Of a stretch of 64,000 nucleotides of DNA, positions 54,631 through 64,000 are shown one piece after another. This DNA is from Galbitalea sp. SE-J8 (GTDB lineage: Bacteria > Actinomycetota > Actinomycetes > Actinomycetales > Microbacteriaceae). The stretch is taken from positions 62,001 through 126,000 of the forward strand of contig NZ_JAUASV010000001.1 in NCBI RefSeq assembly GCF_030345695.1, read 5' to 3'. Made by a program: the position numbers and the translations under genes. A model generated the notes under the pieces. The model saw nothing but the letters and a program-made list of their open reading frames with translations, was not told the DNA's origin and did not search any database. Positions within the stretch are counted from its first letter, which is position 1. Each line of letters opens with the position of its first letter.

Positions 54631-55332
54631 ATGGGCCTCCGCTCCCGGCTCATCGACGACCAGCGCGATCGCCTCGCCGCGGCCGGCAGCGACCGGTGGC
54701 GGATCGTCAGCGCCCAGCTCGCGGCGAAGGTCGGGCCCATGGCCGTGCGCGGCGCGCTGCTGCGGCCGCGCCTCGGCTCCAGCGCCGGCCTGCCGCTCAT
54801 CGGGCGCGGGGTCCGGGTGCGCAACCCGCACCTCGTGCACGTGGGCCGCGACCTCGTCGTCGAGGACTACGCCGAGATCCAGGGACTCAGCCGGGACGGC
54901 ATCCGTCTCGGCGATCGCGTCTCGATCGGCAGCGGCACCCTCATCCGGCCGAGCGGCTACTACTCGCGCGCGGTCGGCGTCGGTCTCGTCATGGGGGACG
55001 ACAGCAGCCTCTCCCCGGGCTGCTACATCGGCTGCTCCGGGGGCATCAGCATCGGACGCGAGACGATGGTCGGCCCCGGAACGCGCCTGTTCGCCGAGGA
55101 CCACGTGCACGACGCGGCCGACGCGAGCATCCGCTCGCAGGGCGTCGCCTGGGGTCCGATCGTCATCGGCGACGGATGCTGGCTCGCGAGCGGCGTCACG
55201 GTGACGGCCGGCGTGACGATCGGCGACGGCGCGGTCGTCGCCGCGGGCGCGGTGGTCACCCGCGATGTGCCCGCAGGGGCGGTCTGGGGCGGCATCCCGG
55301 CCCGTCCGCTCCGGCCCCGGGACGCCCCGTGA
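54631..55332 (+). CDS. Hexapeptide-repeat (LbetaH) acyltransferase
   Basis: A 233-residue left-handed beta-helix transferase. Hexad repeats run from about residue 65 (LIGRGVRVRNPHLVHVG) to the end (IVIGDGCWLASGVTVTAGVTIGDGAVVAAGAVVTRDVP); the catalytic histidine is likely in FAEDHVHDAADAS. It would O-acetylate a sugar in the polysaccharide. Its ATG directly follows the upstream stop (TGAATG), and it overlaps the next gene by 4 bp (GTGA). Confidence 0.88.
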   Translation: MGLRSRLIDDQRDRLAAAGSDRWRIVSAQLAAKVGPMAVRGALLRPRLGSSAGLPLIGRGVRVRNPHLVHVGRDLVVEDYAEIQGLSRDGIRLGDRVSIGSGTLIRPSGYYSRAVGVGLVMGDDSSLSPGCYIGCSGGISIGRETMVGPGTRLFAEDHVHDAADASIRSQGVAWGPIVIGDGCWLASGVTVTAGVTIGDGAVVAAGAVVTRDVPAGAVWGGIPARPLRPRDAP

Positions 55333-56423
55333 GCGGGCGTCGCCGGGTGATCGTCGTGCACCCCTCGGACGAGATGTACGGCGCCGACCGGGTGCTGCTC
55401 GAGAGCCTGCGCACGGCACCCGACGACGTCGACCTCGAGGTCTGGTTGCCGACCGACGTCGACTATCCGCAGCACGAGCTCTCGGCGGAGCTCGCGCGCC
55501 GGGGCATCGCGGTGCGACGGATGCCGCTGCCGGTGCTGCGGCGAGCGTACCTGCGACCGCGGCGGCTGCCCGGGCTCGCGCTGCGCGCCGTCGTCGCGGG
55601 CGCGCGGCTCCTGTGGCGCCGCCCGCAGCTCGTCTACCTGAACACCGCGGCGTGCGCCGCGCTCGCCCCGTTCGGCCGCCTGGCGGGCGCGCGCGTCGTG
55701 CTGCACCTGCACGAGTACATCGACGGCCGGGCGCGCGTCGTGCTCCCGTTCGTCGCCGCTGCGCACCGGATCATCGCGGTCAGCCACGCGGTCACGGTTC
55801 CGCTGTCGCCGCGCGCGCGACGACGCACGCGCGTCGTGCACAACGGCTTCGACCTGCCCGCGCCGAGCCCGCTCCCGGGGTTCGCCGACGGCATCCGTCT
55901 CATCGTCGCGAGCCGCTGGAACACCTGGAAGGGCCATCGCACGCTGCTGGCCGCCTGGGCGCGGGTCGACCGCTGCGACCTGCGGCTCACCGTGCTCGGC
56001 GCGCCGCCGCTCAGCGGCAACTCGGTCGACGTGGCGCGGCTCGCCGGCGCCACGCCCGGCAACGACCGCATCGTGATCGCGGGTCAGACCGTCGACGTCC
56101 GCGCTCACCTCGACACCGCTCACGCCGTGGTCGTTCCGAGCGAGCGGCCGGACCCGCTGCCGACGATCGCGATCGAGGCGCTCGCCGCCGGTCGCGCTAT
56201 CATCGGCAGCGACAGCGGCGGGCTCGTCGAGATCGTCGGCGCCGACGGCATCCTCGTGCCCACGGGCGACGTCGCGGCGTGGGCCGCGGCGCTGAGCGGG
56301 ATCGACGAGGCACGGCTGCGGCTCGCGGCATCCGGCTCGCGGGCGCGCTTCGAGGCCGAGTTCTCGCGCGAGACGTTCGACGACCACATCCGCGGGATCC
56401 TCTGGACCGAGGGACGCGCATGA
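55329..56423 (+). CDS. Glycosyltransferase family 4
   Basis: A 364-residue GT-B glycosyltransferase. N-terminal VIVVHPSDEMYGADRVLLES; C-terminal domain VASRWNTWKGHRTLLAAW, then VVPSERPDPLPTIAIEALAAGRAIIGSDSGGLVEIVG with the donor-binding glutamate pair region. The GTG at 55329 overlaps the previous stop by 4 bp, and the stop overlaps the next ATG by 4 bp. Specificity is unknown. Confidence 0.9.
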   Translation: MSGRRRVIVVHPSDEMYGADRVLLESLRTAPDDVDLEVWLPTDVDYPQHELSAELARRGIAVRRMPLPVLRRAYLRPRRLPGLALRAVVAGARLLWRRPQLVYLNTAACAALAPFGRLAGARVVLHLHEYIDGRARVVLPFVAAAHRIIAVSHAVTVPLSPRARRRTRVVHNGFDLPAPSPLPGFADGIRLIVASRWNTWKGHRTLLAAWARVDRCDLRLTVLGAPPLSGNSVDVARLAGATPGNDRIVIAGQTVDVRAHLDTAHAVVVPSERPDPLPTIAIEALAAGRAIIGSDSGGLVEIVGADGILVPTGDVAAWAAALSGIDEARLRLAASGSRARFEAEFSRETFDDHIRGILWTEGRA

Positions 56424-57766
56424 CCGCCGCCCCGCTCGCCTTCGCGCGCCCCGAGCTCGACCGGCGCACGCGCGCGATCACGCTCGCGCTCATCGGGATC
56501 GTGCTCCTGAGCTCCTTCCTCGGCCGCTACGACGTCGTCGTGCTCGGGTTCCGCGTGCGGATCGAGCAGATCACGCCGCTCATGCTCGCGGCGTGGCTGG
56601 TCGGGCATCCCGCGCTGCGGGGGTCGTTCCTGCGCGCCGCGCGGCATCCCGTCGTGCTCGTGTTCGCCGTCTTCATCGGGTGGAACGTGATCAGCACGCT
56701 GCTGTTCTCGCCCGACTACGTCTGGAGCGCGTCGATCCTCGCCTGGCTCGTGATCGACATCGTGCTGCTCACCGCCGTCATGACGCTGCGGGACGGCGCC
56801 CGGTTCCTGGCGCGCGCGGGCGCCGCGAGCACCGCGCCGTGGGCGCTGCTCGGCCTCGGCGCGTTCGCGATCGCCAACCTCACCCGTGGCGCCGTGCCGT
56901 TCGGCACCGACTTCGACTGGCTCTACGAGATCTACGTCGCCCGCGTGACGGCGATCGAGGCGAACATCTACGCCACCATCCTCATCCTGTGGGCGCTCGT
57001 CGCGACGACCATGATCGCGCGCGGCTGGCGCGCCGTGCTGCCGGTCGCGGTGCTCGTGCCGCTCGGGCTCATCGCCTCGCAGACCCGCACGTCGGTGTTC
57101 AGCATGCTCGTCGGCCTCGGCGTGTTCGCGCTCGCGACGCTCGTGCGGGATCGGCGGACGCCGCGCGCGGCCGGCCGCCGCGTGCTCCCCGCCGCGGTCG
57201 TCGCGGCGGCGCTCCTCGTCTCGTTCGCGCTCGTAACGCTCATCCCGTCGACGGGCACGGGTCGCGACGCGCCCGTGCCCACCGCGACCGCGGGGGCGAC
57301 GCCGACCCCGACGTACGTTCCCGACCCGACCGACCCGGAGACGCAGAACAAGCTCGGGGACATCGACCTGCGCGGCGGCACGATCGGCTTCCGGATCACG
57401 GTCGCCGAGATCGCCGCGCAGGACATCACGGGCGTGCACCTCTGGTTCGGGAACGGCACGAACACCTTCGGCATCCGTCACGAGCAGCCCGGCACGCCGG
57501 GCGTGAGCGGGCACATCATCATGCTGCCCGTGCAGGTGCTCTACGACGGCGGCGTCGTCGGGCTCGTGCTGCTCGTCGCCCTGTTCGGGACCGTGATCGC
57601 CGCCTCGCCGCGGCGGCGGCTGCCCGCGGTGCTCGGAGTGCTCGCCTCGTACGCGATCTCGACGGCGCTCACGAGCATGTTCTGGTTCGCGGCCACCTGG
57701 ATCCTGCTCGCCGTGCTGCTGCGCCCGGTCGACGACCTCGACGCGGACGGCGATGCCGGACGCTGA
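56420..57766 (+). CDS. O-antigen ligase/polymerase-like membrane protein
   Basis: A 448-residue protein with ten or more helices and a large outer loop (residues 280-370, Thr/Pro-rich then GGTIGFRITVAEIAAQDITGVHLWFGNGTNTFG). The helix arrangement and the loop with WFGNG match the Wzy/WaaL ligase superfamily, which polymerises or attaches polysaccharide chains outside the membrane. The start overlaps the GT4 stop and its end overlaps the flippase gene by 14 bp. Confidence 0.83.
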   Translation: MTAAPLAFARPELDRRTRAITLALIGIVLLSSFLGRYDVVVLGFRVRIEQITPLMLAAWLVGHPALRGSFLRAARHPVVLVFAVFIGWNVISTLLFSPDYVWSASILAWLVIDIVLLTAVMTLRDGARFLARAGAASTAPWALLGLGAFAIANLTRGAVPFGTDFDWLYEIYVARVTAIEANIYATILILWALVATTMIARGWRAVLPVAVLVPLGLIASQTRTSVFSMLVGLGVFALATLVRDRRTPRAAGRRVLPAAVVAAALLVSFALVTLIPSTGTGRDAPVPTATAGATPTPTYVPDPTDPETQNKLGDIDLRGGTIGFRITVAEIAAQDITGVHLWFGNGTNTFGIRHEQPGTPGVSGHIIMLPVQVLYDGGVVGLVLLVALFGTVIAASPRRRLPAVLGVLASYAISTALTSMFWFAATWILLAVLLRPVDDLDADGDAGR

Positions 57767-59000
57767 CGGCGCGCGGCCGCACCGCGGCCGCAGCGTCGTC
57801 CTGCTCGCGGGCGCCTCCGCGCTCTCCGCGCTCTCCCCGCTGCTCGCGCTGCCGCTCGTGGCCCGCACCGCCGGACCCGAGGCGTTCGCGAACATCGCCA
57901 CGGGCCAGGCGCTCGGCACTCTCGCGGCCACGGTGATCGCGTTCGGCTGGGCCATCCGCGGACCCGTGCTGCTCGCGCGCAGCGATCGGCCGACGCACGT
58001 GCTCGCCGCGAGCCTGCTCGCGCGCGCGCTCATCGCGCTCGTCGCGCTGCCCGCCGTCGCCGTTCTCGCCGTGCTCGCCACCGTCGACGGCCACGCGCCG
58101 CTGACCGCGCTCTCCGCGGTCGCCTTCGCCCTCCCCGGCTTCTCGCTCGCCTGGTACGCCGTGGGCGTCGGGGACGCGCGCATCTCCCTCGCGTTCGACG
58201 CGCTGCCCCGGCTCGTCGCGAACGTCGCCGGCGCGTCGCTCGCCACCGCGTTCGACGACGTCTCGTGGTACCCGGCGACGATCCTCGTGGTCTCGCTGAG
58301 CGCGACGGCGGCCGGCGCGTTCGCCCTGATGCGCGGCCGGCGGCCCGCGCTCGCCGCGGCCTGGGGGGACGCGCTCGGCTCGTTCCGGGTCACGGGGCGC
58401 ACGGCGCTCACCTCGGCGCTCCTCACCGTGACCGAGACGGCGCCGCTCACCGCTCTCGGGCTCGCCGGCTCGCCGGTCGCGATCGCCTTCGCGCCGTTCG
58501 ATCGCGTGCTGAAGTACGGCTACATCGCCGTCTACATGGTCGCCGGGTCGTTCCAGGGCTGGGTCTCGTCCGCGTCCGGCGCGCTCGCGCGACGACGGAT
58601 GCGCGCGGCCGTCGGCGGGCACGCGGCCCTCGGCGCGGTGCTCGGCCTCGGTTTCGCCGTGCTCGGACCCGTCGCGGTCCCCGTCGTCCTCGGCCCGGAG
58701 TTCGGGCTCACCGCCGGCACCGCCGCGGCCGGCGGCGTCGCGCTCGCGCTCATGACGGTGACGACCGCGACCGGACTGTGCGTGCTCGTGCCGACCGGGC
58801 GCGACCGCCTCTACGCGGCGAGCGTCACGGTCGGCGCGCTCATCGTCATCCCGGCCGTGCTGCTCGGAGCGGGTGTCGCGGGCGTGACCGGCGCCGCGGC
58901 CGGCATCGCGCTCGCTCAGCTCGTCGTGTGCGCGACCATGCTGGGCGGCCTGCTCGTTCGCCGACCGCCCGTCGGGATCACAGCGCGCCCGCGACGCTGA
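57753..59000 (+). CDS. Polysaccharide flippase (Wzx/MATE-like)
   Basis: A 415-residue protein with about twelve helices of the lipid-linked oligosaccharide exporter type (VVLLAGASALSALSPLLALPLVARTAGPEAFANIATGQALGTL at the start; paired helices throughout). It would flip the undecaprenyl-linked unit. The ATG at 57753 overlaps the previous gene by 14 bp. It ends inside a convergent overlap of 23 bp with the next gene. Confidence 0.83.
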   Translation: MPDADGARPHRGRSVVLLAGASALSALSPLLALPLVARTAGPEAFANIATGQALGTLAATVIAFGWAIRGPVLLARSDRPTHVLAASLLARALIALVALPAVAVLAVLATVDGHAPLTALSAVAFALPGFSLAWYAVGVGDARISLAFDALPRLVANVAGASLATAFDDVSWYPATILVVSLSATAAGAFALMRGRRPALAAAWGDALGSFRVTGRTALTSALLTVTETAPLTALGLAGSPVAIAFAPFDRVLKYGYIAVYMVAGSFQGWVSSASGALARRRMRAAVGGHAALGAVLGLGFAVLGPVAVPVVLGPEFGLTAGTAAAGGVALALMTVTTATGLCVLVPTGRDRLYAASVTVGALIVIPAVLLGAGVAGVTGAAAGIALAQLVVCATMLGGLLVRRPPVGITARPRR

Positions 59001-59721
59001 GCAGCACCCACACCCCGGTGAAGACGACGCCGAGCACCACGGCGCCCCACAGCCGGCTCGTGACCACGACGAGCGCGGCGCTCCCGAGTCCGAGCACGAC
59101 GACGAGCAGCACCGGCATCCGCAGCACGCCGGCGCTCGCGAACAGGGCCAGGCCGACGGATGCCGCCGTGCTCAGCAGCACCGCGGCCGTCTTCGCGAGC
59201 CAGGCCCACGCTCCCCAGCGGCGCACGACCGCGAACACCGCGACGAGCAGCGCCCCGTCGAGGAAGACCTGCTGCAGCAGCGCGACGCCGATCGGGAGCG
59301 CGATGCCGACGATGAGCCAGCGCGGCGACAGCGCGTCGTAGGCGGGCCACGGATCGGCCTGGCCGGCGGCCACGACGAGGGCGCCGCCGACGAACGGCAG
59401 CGCCACGCCGAGCAGGAGCCCCCAGCAGATGTCCCGGCCGGTGACGGCGAGCACGCCCCGGGGCGCGGAGCGCCGCAGCAGCACGACCGCCACGAGGCCG
59501 ACGACGGCCGTCACGGCCGCGCTCGCGAGGCTCCAGCCGAACTCTCCCCCGACGAGCGCTCCGATCACGAGGCCGAGGACGGCCGCCGCGACGAGCGCCA
59601 CGAGCGCCGTCACGAGCCGCTGCCAGTGCCAGCCGCGCAGCGAGCTGCTTCCGGGGCGCCACGCGGTCCAGGGGCGACTCGACGGGGCAGCGCCGGAGTC
59701 CCGCTCGGTCGTGTTCGTCAC
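58978..59721 (-). CDS. CPBP-like membrane protein without catalytic residues
   Basis: A 247-residue protein with about seven helices. The order and spacing resemble the CPBP intramembrane protease (Abi) family, but motif 1 (E-E-x-x-x-R) reads [12 protein letters not shown], and the C-terminal helix [19 protein letters not shown] has no histidine. It is therefore probably a non-catalytic relative or another membrane family of the same shape. It is convergent with the flippase gene and upstream of no obvious partner. Confidence 0.6.
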   Translation of the reverse strand: MTNTTERDSGAAPSSRPWTAWRPGSSSLRGWHWQRLVTALVALVAAAVLGLVIGALVGGEFGWSLASAAVTAVVGLVAVVLLRRSAPRGVLAVTGRDICWGLLLGVALPFVGGALVVAAGQADPWPAYDALSPRWLIVGIALPIGVALLQQVFLDGALLVAVFAVVRRWGAWAWLAKTAAVLLSTAASVGLALFASAGVLRMPVLLVVVLGLGSAALVVVTSRLWGAVVLGVVFTGVWVLLSVAGAL

Positions 59722-59752
59722 CGGGCCACTCTATCGTCCGCCGCCGGAACGC

Positions 59753-59786
59753 CGAGGGGCCCGCAGCGTGCGCTGCGGGCCCCTCG
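59753..59786 (-). terminator. Terminator of the str operon (tuf)
   Basis: A perfect 16-bp stem CGAGGGGCCCGCAGCG / CGCTGCGGGCCCCTCG with a 2-nt gap lies 66 bp past the tuf stop. Confidence 0.8.
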
Positions 59787-59796
59787 GGTGCTCCCT

Positions 59797-59841
59797 TCGA
59801 CGGCGTCGATCCGGCGCTGAAGCGCCTGCTCGGCCGTCGAG
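59797..59841. repeat. Diverged palindrome of the second family after tuf
   Basis: TCGACGGC (59797-59804) and GCCGTCGA (59833-59840) enclose GGCGCT-GA-AGCGCC. The segment CGATCCGGCGCTGAAGCGCC followed by TGCTCGGCC parallels the right arm of the 63311-63393 element (CGATACGGCGCTGGCGCGCC, TGCTCGGCC). Confidence 0.65.
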
Positions 59842-59852
59842 AGAACGGGGTG

Positions 59853-61046
<1,194 letters not shown>

Positions 61047-61165
61047 TGTGTCCTCCTCAGGACTTCTCTGGGCCTCCGGATGGTTTCCGGATGCTCGGGG
61101 GTTTGTTTTGGTTCTCGGGCTGAACGCCGCGCGACGACCCGCAGTCAGCGGGCCACCGCTCGATG

Positions 61166-63283
61166 TTAGTCGCCCTTGCTCTTGAGCACGATCTCGTCGG
61201 CGACGTTCTTCGGGACCTCGTTGTAGGTCTCGAACGTCATCGAGTAGACCGCGCGGCCACTGGTCTTCGACCGCAGGTCGCCGACGTAGCCGAACATCTC
61301 GGACAGCGGAACGTGCGCGCGCACGACCTTGACGCCGGTGGCATCCTCCATCGACTGGATCTGGCCGCGGCGCGAGTTCAGGTCGCCGATGACGTCGCCC
61401 ATGTACTCCTCGGGCGTGCGCACCTCGACGGCCATGATCGGCTCGAGCAGCACGGGCTGCGCCTTGCGGGCGGCCTCCTTGTACGCCATCGATCCGGCGA
61501 TCTTGAACGCCATCTCCGAGGAGTCGACGTCGTGCGCGGCGCCGTCGACGAGCGTCGCCTTGACGCCCACCGTCGGGTAGCCGGCGAGCACGCCGACCTG
61601 CATGGCGTCCTGGATGCCGGCGTCGACCGACGGGATGTACTCGCGCGGCACGCGGCCACCGGTCACGGCGTTGACGAACTCGTACGTCGTCTCCGCGGTG
61701 ACCTCGAGCGGCTCGAGCGAGATCTGCACCTTCGCGAACTGTCCGGATCCACCGGTCTGCTTCTTGTGGGTGTAGTCGTACTTCTCGATCGTGCGGCGAA
61801 TCGTCTCGCGGAAGGCGACCTGCGGCTTGCCGACGTTCGCCTCGACGTTGAACTCGCGCTTCATCCGGTCGACCAGGATGTCGAGGTGGAGCTCGCCCAT
61901 GCCCTTGATGATGGTCTGGCCGGTCTCCTGGTTGTGCTCCGTGCGGAAGGTCGGGTCCTCCTCGGCGAGCTTCTGGATCGCGGTGCCCAGCTTCTCCTGG
62001 TCGGCCTTCGTCTTCGGCTCGATCGCGACCTCGATGACGGGCTCGGGGAACGTCATCGACTCGAGGATGACCTGCGCGCCCGGGTCGCTCAGGGTGTCAC
62101 CGGTGGTGGTGTCCTTGAGGCCGATGACCGCGTAGATGTGACCGGCGGTGACGCCGTCGACCGGGTTCTCCTTGTTGGCGTGCATCTGGAAGATCTTCCC
62201 GATGCGCTCCTTCTTGCCCTTCGTCGAGTTGATCACCTGCGCGCCCGAGTCGAGCTTGCCCGAGTAGACGCGGATGTAGGTGAGGCGACCGAAGAACGGG
62301 TGCGTCATGATCTTGAACGCGAGCGCGGAGAACGGCTCGTTGGCGTCGGCGTGACGCTCGATGACCTTCTCCTCGTCACGGATGTCGTGGCCCTCGATGG
62401 CGGGCATGTCGAGCGGCGACGGCAGGTAGTCCACGACCGCGTCGAGCATGGGCTGCACGCCGCGGTTCTTGAACGCCGACCCGCACAGCACCGGGTAGAG
62501 CTCGCTCGCGATCGTCAGCTTGCGGATCGCGGCCTTGATCTCCGCGACCGTGAGCTCCTCGCCGCCGAAGTACTTCTCGAGCAGCACGTCGTCGCTCTCG
62601 GCGACGGTCTCGAGCAGCACCTGGCGGTACTCGTTCGCCTTCTCGACGAGGTCGGCGGGGATCTCCTCGATGGCGTACTCGGCGCCCATCTTCACGTCGC
62701 CCTTGGCGTCTCCGCGCCAGGTGAGCGCGCGCATCTCGACGAGGTCGACGACGCCCTCGAAGGACGACTCGGCGCCGATCGGCAGCTGGATGACGAGCGG
62801 CTTCGCGCCGAGGCGCTTCACGATCGTGTCGACGGTGAAGTAGAAGTCCGCGCCGAGCTTGTCCATCTTGTTGACGAAGCAGATGCGGGGCACGTCGTAC
62901 TTGTCGGCCTGACGCCACACGGTCTCCGACTGGGGCTCGACGCCCTCCTTGCCGTCGAAGACGGCGACCGCGCCGTCGAGGACGCGAAGGTTGCGCTCGA
63001 CCTCGACCGTGAAGTCGACGTGACCGGGGGTGTCGATGATGTTGAGCTGGATGTTGTTCCAGAAGCACGTCGTCGCGGCGGACGTGATGGTGATGCCGCG
63101 CTCCTGCTCCTGCGCCATCCAGTCCATCGTCGCGGCACCGTCGTGCACCTCACCGATCTTGTGGGTGATGCCGGTGTAGAACAGGATGCGCTCGGTCGTC
63201 GTGGTCTTGCCGGCATCGATGTGCGCCATGATGCCGAAGTTGCGGACCTTCGTGAGGTCGGTGAGCACGTCTTGGGGTGCCAC
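61166..63283 (-). CDS. fusA: Elongation factor G
   Basis: A 705-residue translocase. G1 is [19 protein letters not shown], switch 1 region [21 protein letters not shown]3 DTPGHVDFT and G4 [12 protein letters not shown]; domains IV and V include [20 protein letters not shown] and [26 protein letters not shown]. The GTG at 63283 fits the family start. Only one fusA copy is visible in the window. Confidence 0.99.
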   Translation of the reverse strand: MAPQDVLTDLTKVRNFGIMAHIDAGKTTTTERILFYTGITHKIGEVHDGAATMDWMAQEQERGITITSAATTCFWNNIQLNIIDTPGHVDFTVEVERNLRVLDGAVAVFDGKEGVEPQSETVWRQADKYDVPRICFVNKMDKLGADFYFTVDTIVKRLGAKPLVIQLPIGAESSFEGVVDLVEMRALTWRGDAKGDVKMGAEYAIEEIPADLVEKANEYRQVLLETVAESDDVLLEKYFGGEELTVAEIKAAIRKLTIASELYPVLCGSAFKNRGVQPMLDAVVDYLPSPLDMPAIEGHDIRDEEKVIERHADANEPFSALAFKIMTHPFFGRLTYIRVYSGKLDSGAQVINSTKGKKERIGKIFQMHANKENPVDGVTAGHIYAVIGLKDTTTGDTLSDPGAQVILESMTFPEPVIEVAIEPKTKADQEKLGTAIQKLAEEDPTFRTEHNQETGQTIIKGMGELHLDILVDRMKREFNVEANVGKPQVAFRETIRRTIEKYDYTHKKQTGGSGQFAKVQISLEPLEVTAETTYEFVNAVTGGRVPREYIPSVDAGIQDAMQVGVLAGYPTVGVKATLVDGAAHDVDSSEMAFKIAGSMAYKEAARKAQPVLLEPIMAVEVRTPEEYMGDVIGDLNSRRGQIQSMEDATGVKVVRAHVPLSEMFGYVGDLRSKTSGRAVYSMTFETYNEVPKNVADEIVLKSKGD

Positions 63284-63310
63284 GGGGTTCCTTATCTGTA
63301 GAACAAGTCG

Positions 63311-63393
63311 CTGGCCGAGCAGCGGCGGAGCCGCGTATCGAAGCCCGGCCGGAGCCGGGCCTCGATACGGCGCTGGCGCGCCTGCTCGGCCAG
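63311..63393. repeat. 83-bp palindromic element between rpsG and fusA
   Basis: CTGGCCGAGCAG (63311-63322) pairs with CTGCTCGGCCAG (63382-63393); further in, CGTATCGA pairs with TCGATACG, and GCCCGG with CCGGGC around 63345-63362. Only a few mismatches interrupt arms of about 38 nt. It lies between two operon genes, so it may attenuate or process the str transcript. Confidence 0.85.
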
Positions 63394-63408
63394 CGGAGGT
63401 GGTGTGAA

Positions 63409-63879
63409 TTACCAGCGGTAGTGAGCGAACGCGCGGTTCGACTCGGCCATCTTGTGGGTGTCCTCGCGGCGCTTGACCGCGGCGCCGAGACCGTTCGACG
63501 CGTCGAGGATCTCGTTGGTGAGACGCTCGGTCATCGTCTTCTCGCGACGGCCCTTGGCGTACGACGTCAGCCAGCGCAGCGCGAGCGTGTTCGCACGGTG
63601 CGGCTTGACCTCGACGGGCACCTGGTAGGTCGAGCCGCCGACGCGGCGGCTCTTGACCTCGATGGTGGGGCGCACGTTGTCGAGCGCCTTCTTGAGAACC
63701 GTCACGGCATCCTGTCCGGACTTCGACGCGACGCCCTCGAGCGCACCGTAGACGATGCGCTGGGCGAGGTCCTTCTTGCCATCGAGCAGGATCTTGTTGA
63801 CGAGCTGGCTGACGACCGGGGCGTTGTAGACCGGGTCGGCGACGACGGGGCGCTTGGGCGCGGGTCCTTTACGAGGCAT
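63409..63879 (-). CDS. rpsG: 30S ribosomal protein S7
   Basis: A 156-residue S7 that nucleates 30S head assembly: [69 protein letters not shown] and [13 protein letters not shown]. The ATG at 63879 shares a base with the rpsL stop (TAATG). Confidence 0.98.
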   Translation of the reverse strand: MPRKGPAPKRPVVADPVYNAPVVSQLVNKILLDGKKDLAQRIVYGALEGVASKSGQDAVTVLKKALDNVRPTIEVKSRRVGGSTYQVPVEVKPHRANTLALRWLTSYAKGRREKTMTERLTNEILDASNGLGAAVKRREDTHKMAESNRAFAHYRW

Positions 63880-64000
63880 TACTTCTTGTCCAACTTCGCT
63901 CCGTAGCGGCTGCGTGCCTGCTTGCGGTTCTTCACGGCCTGGGTGTCGAGCGCGCCGCGCACGATCTTGTAGCGGACGCCGGGGAGGTCCTTCACACGAC
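63879..64000 (-). CDS. rpsL: 30S ribosomal protein S12, C-terminal part
   Basis: The last 39 codons of S12, reading [20 protein letters not shown] and [19 protein letters not shown] before TAA. This is the conserved C-terminal third; the start lies beyond the right edge of the window. The P-x-V-R-Y-K and SRYG-x-K motifs leave no doubt. It is the first gene of the str operon here. Confidence 0.97.
   Translation of the reverse strand, partial: RVKDLPGVRYKIVRGALDTQAVKNRKQARSRYGAKLDKK

Noticed and set aside
51451-55419. A 1322-codon protein extending the DUF4012 gene upstream
   Set aside because: The frame runs antisense to a glycosyltransferase and acyltransferase; the membrane anchor and an ATG with a binding site start at 53223.

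Overview
This window is 64 kb of very GC-rich chromosome from an actinobacterium, almost certainly family Microbacteriaceae. The evidence is the codon use, the gene order of the ribosomal backbone, GTG starts with 4-bp GTGA overlaps, many -10 boxes placed 6-9 nt before a start codon (leaderless genes), and a recurring GGATGC word. The genus cannot be read from the sequence. No rRNA, tRNA, phage, transposase or CRISPR gene was seen.

Layout. (1) 0-18.5 kb is housekeeping DNA, mostly on the minus strand: a RarD-type permease; groES under a CIRCE operator, divergent from a THUMP-like methyltransferase; two small membrane proteins; the overlapping chain acpS-alr-tsaE-tsaB-rimI-tsaD (cell-wall alanine and the t6A tRNA modification); glmS divergent from coaA; two coupled secreted CHAP hydrolases with C-terminal lectin-like domains; and rplM-rpsI-glmM. 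(2) 18.5-25.6 kb is accessory: a secreted Ig-repeat protein, a MazF-type toxin module, truA behind a VapBC-type module, an AT3-SGNH acyltransferase and a cytochrome-b-like membrane protein. (3) 25.7-41.8 kb is the fused S10-spc-alpha superoperon (rpsJ to rplQ, minus strand), including secY, adk, map, infA, rpmJ and rpoA but lacking rpsN and rpsD. (4) 42.1-59.7 kb is a second accessory block: an XRE-cupin regulator, a DUF1028 protein, a dipeptide-type ABC transporter, and an envelope polysaccharide cluster (GT2/GT-C fusion, GtrA, DUF4012, two GT4 enzymes, hexapeptide acyltransferase, O-antigen ligase-like protein, flippase), then a CPBP-like protein that has lost its catalytic residues. (5) 59.8-64 kb is the str operon rpsL-rpsG-fusA-tuf (minus strand), with rpsL cut by the window end.

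The most unusual structure is a family of palindromic repeats built on GGTCTCGAGACG and CTCGCTCCGCTCGCGG cores. It forms an intergenic array of about 0.9 kb before glmM, single copies elsewhere, and an expansion of about 660 bp inside the rimI reading frame. In rimI every repeat period (177, 165, 177 and 39 nt) is a multiple of three. In the intergenic array none is (223, 139, 221 and 37 nt). This suggests that the rimI copies were filtered by translation, giving a RimI acetyltransferase with a low-complexity insert of about 220 residues. A second palindrome family lies in the str operon, and a 24-bp-arm palindrome separates glmS from coaA.

Read as a whole, the conserved translation and cell-wall backbone is interrupted at its operon boundaries by accessory genes for toxin-antitoxin pairs, surface polysaccharide, secreted wall-binding proteins and peptide uptake.
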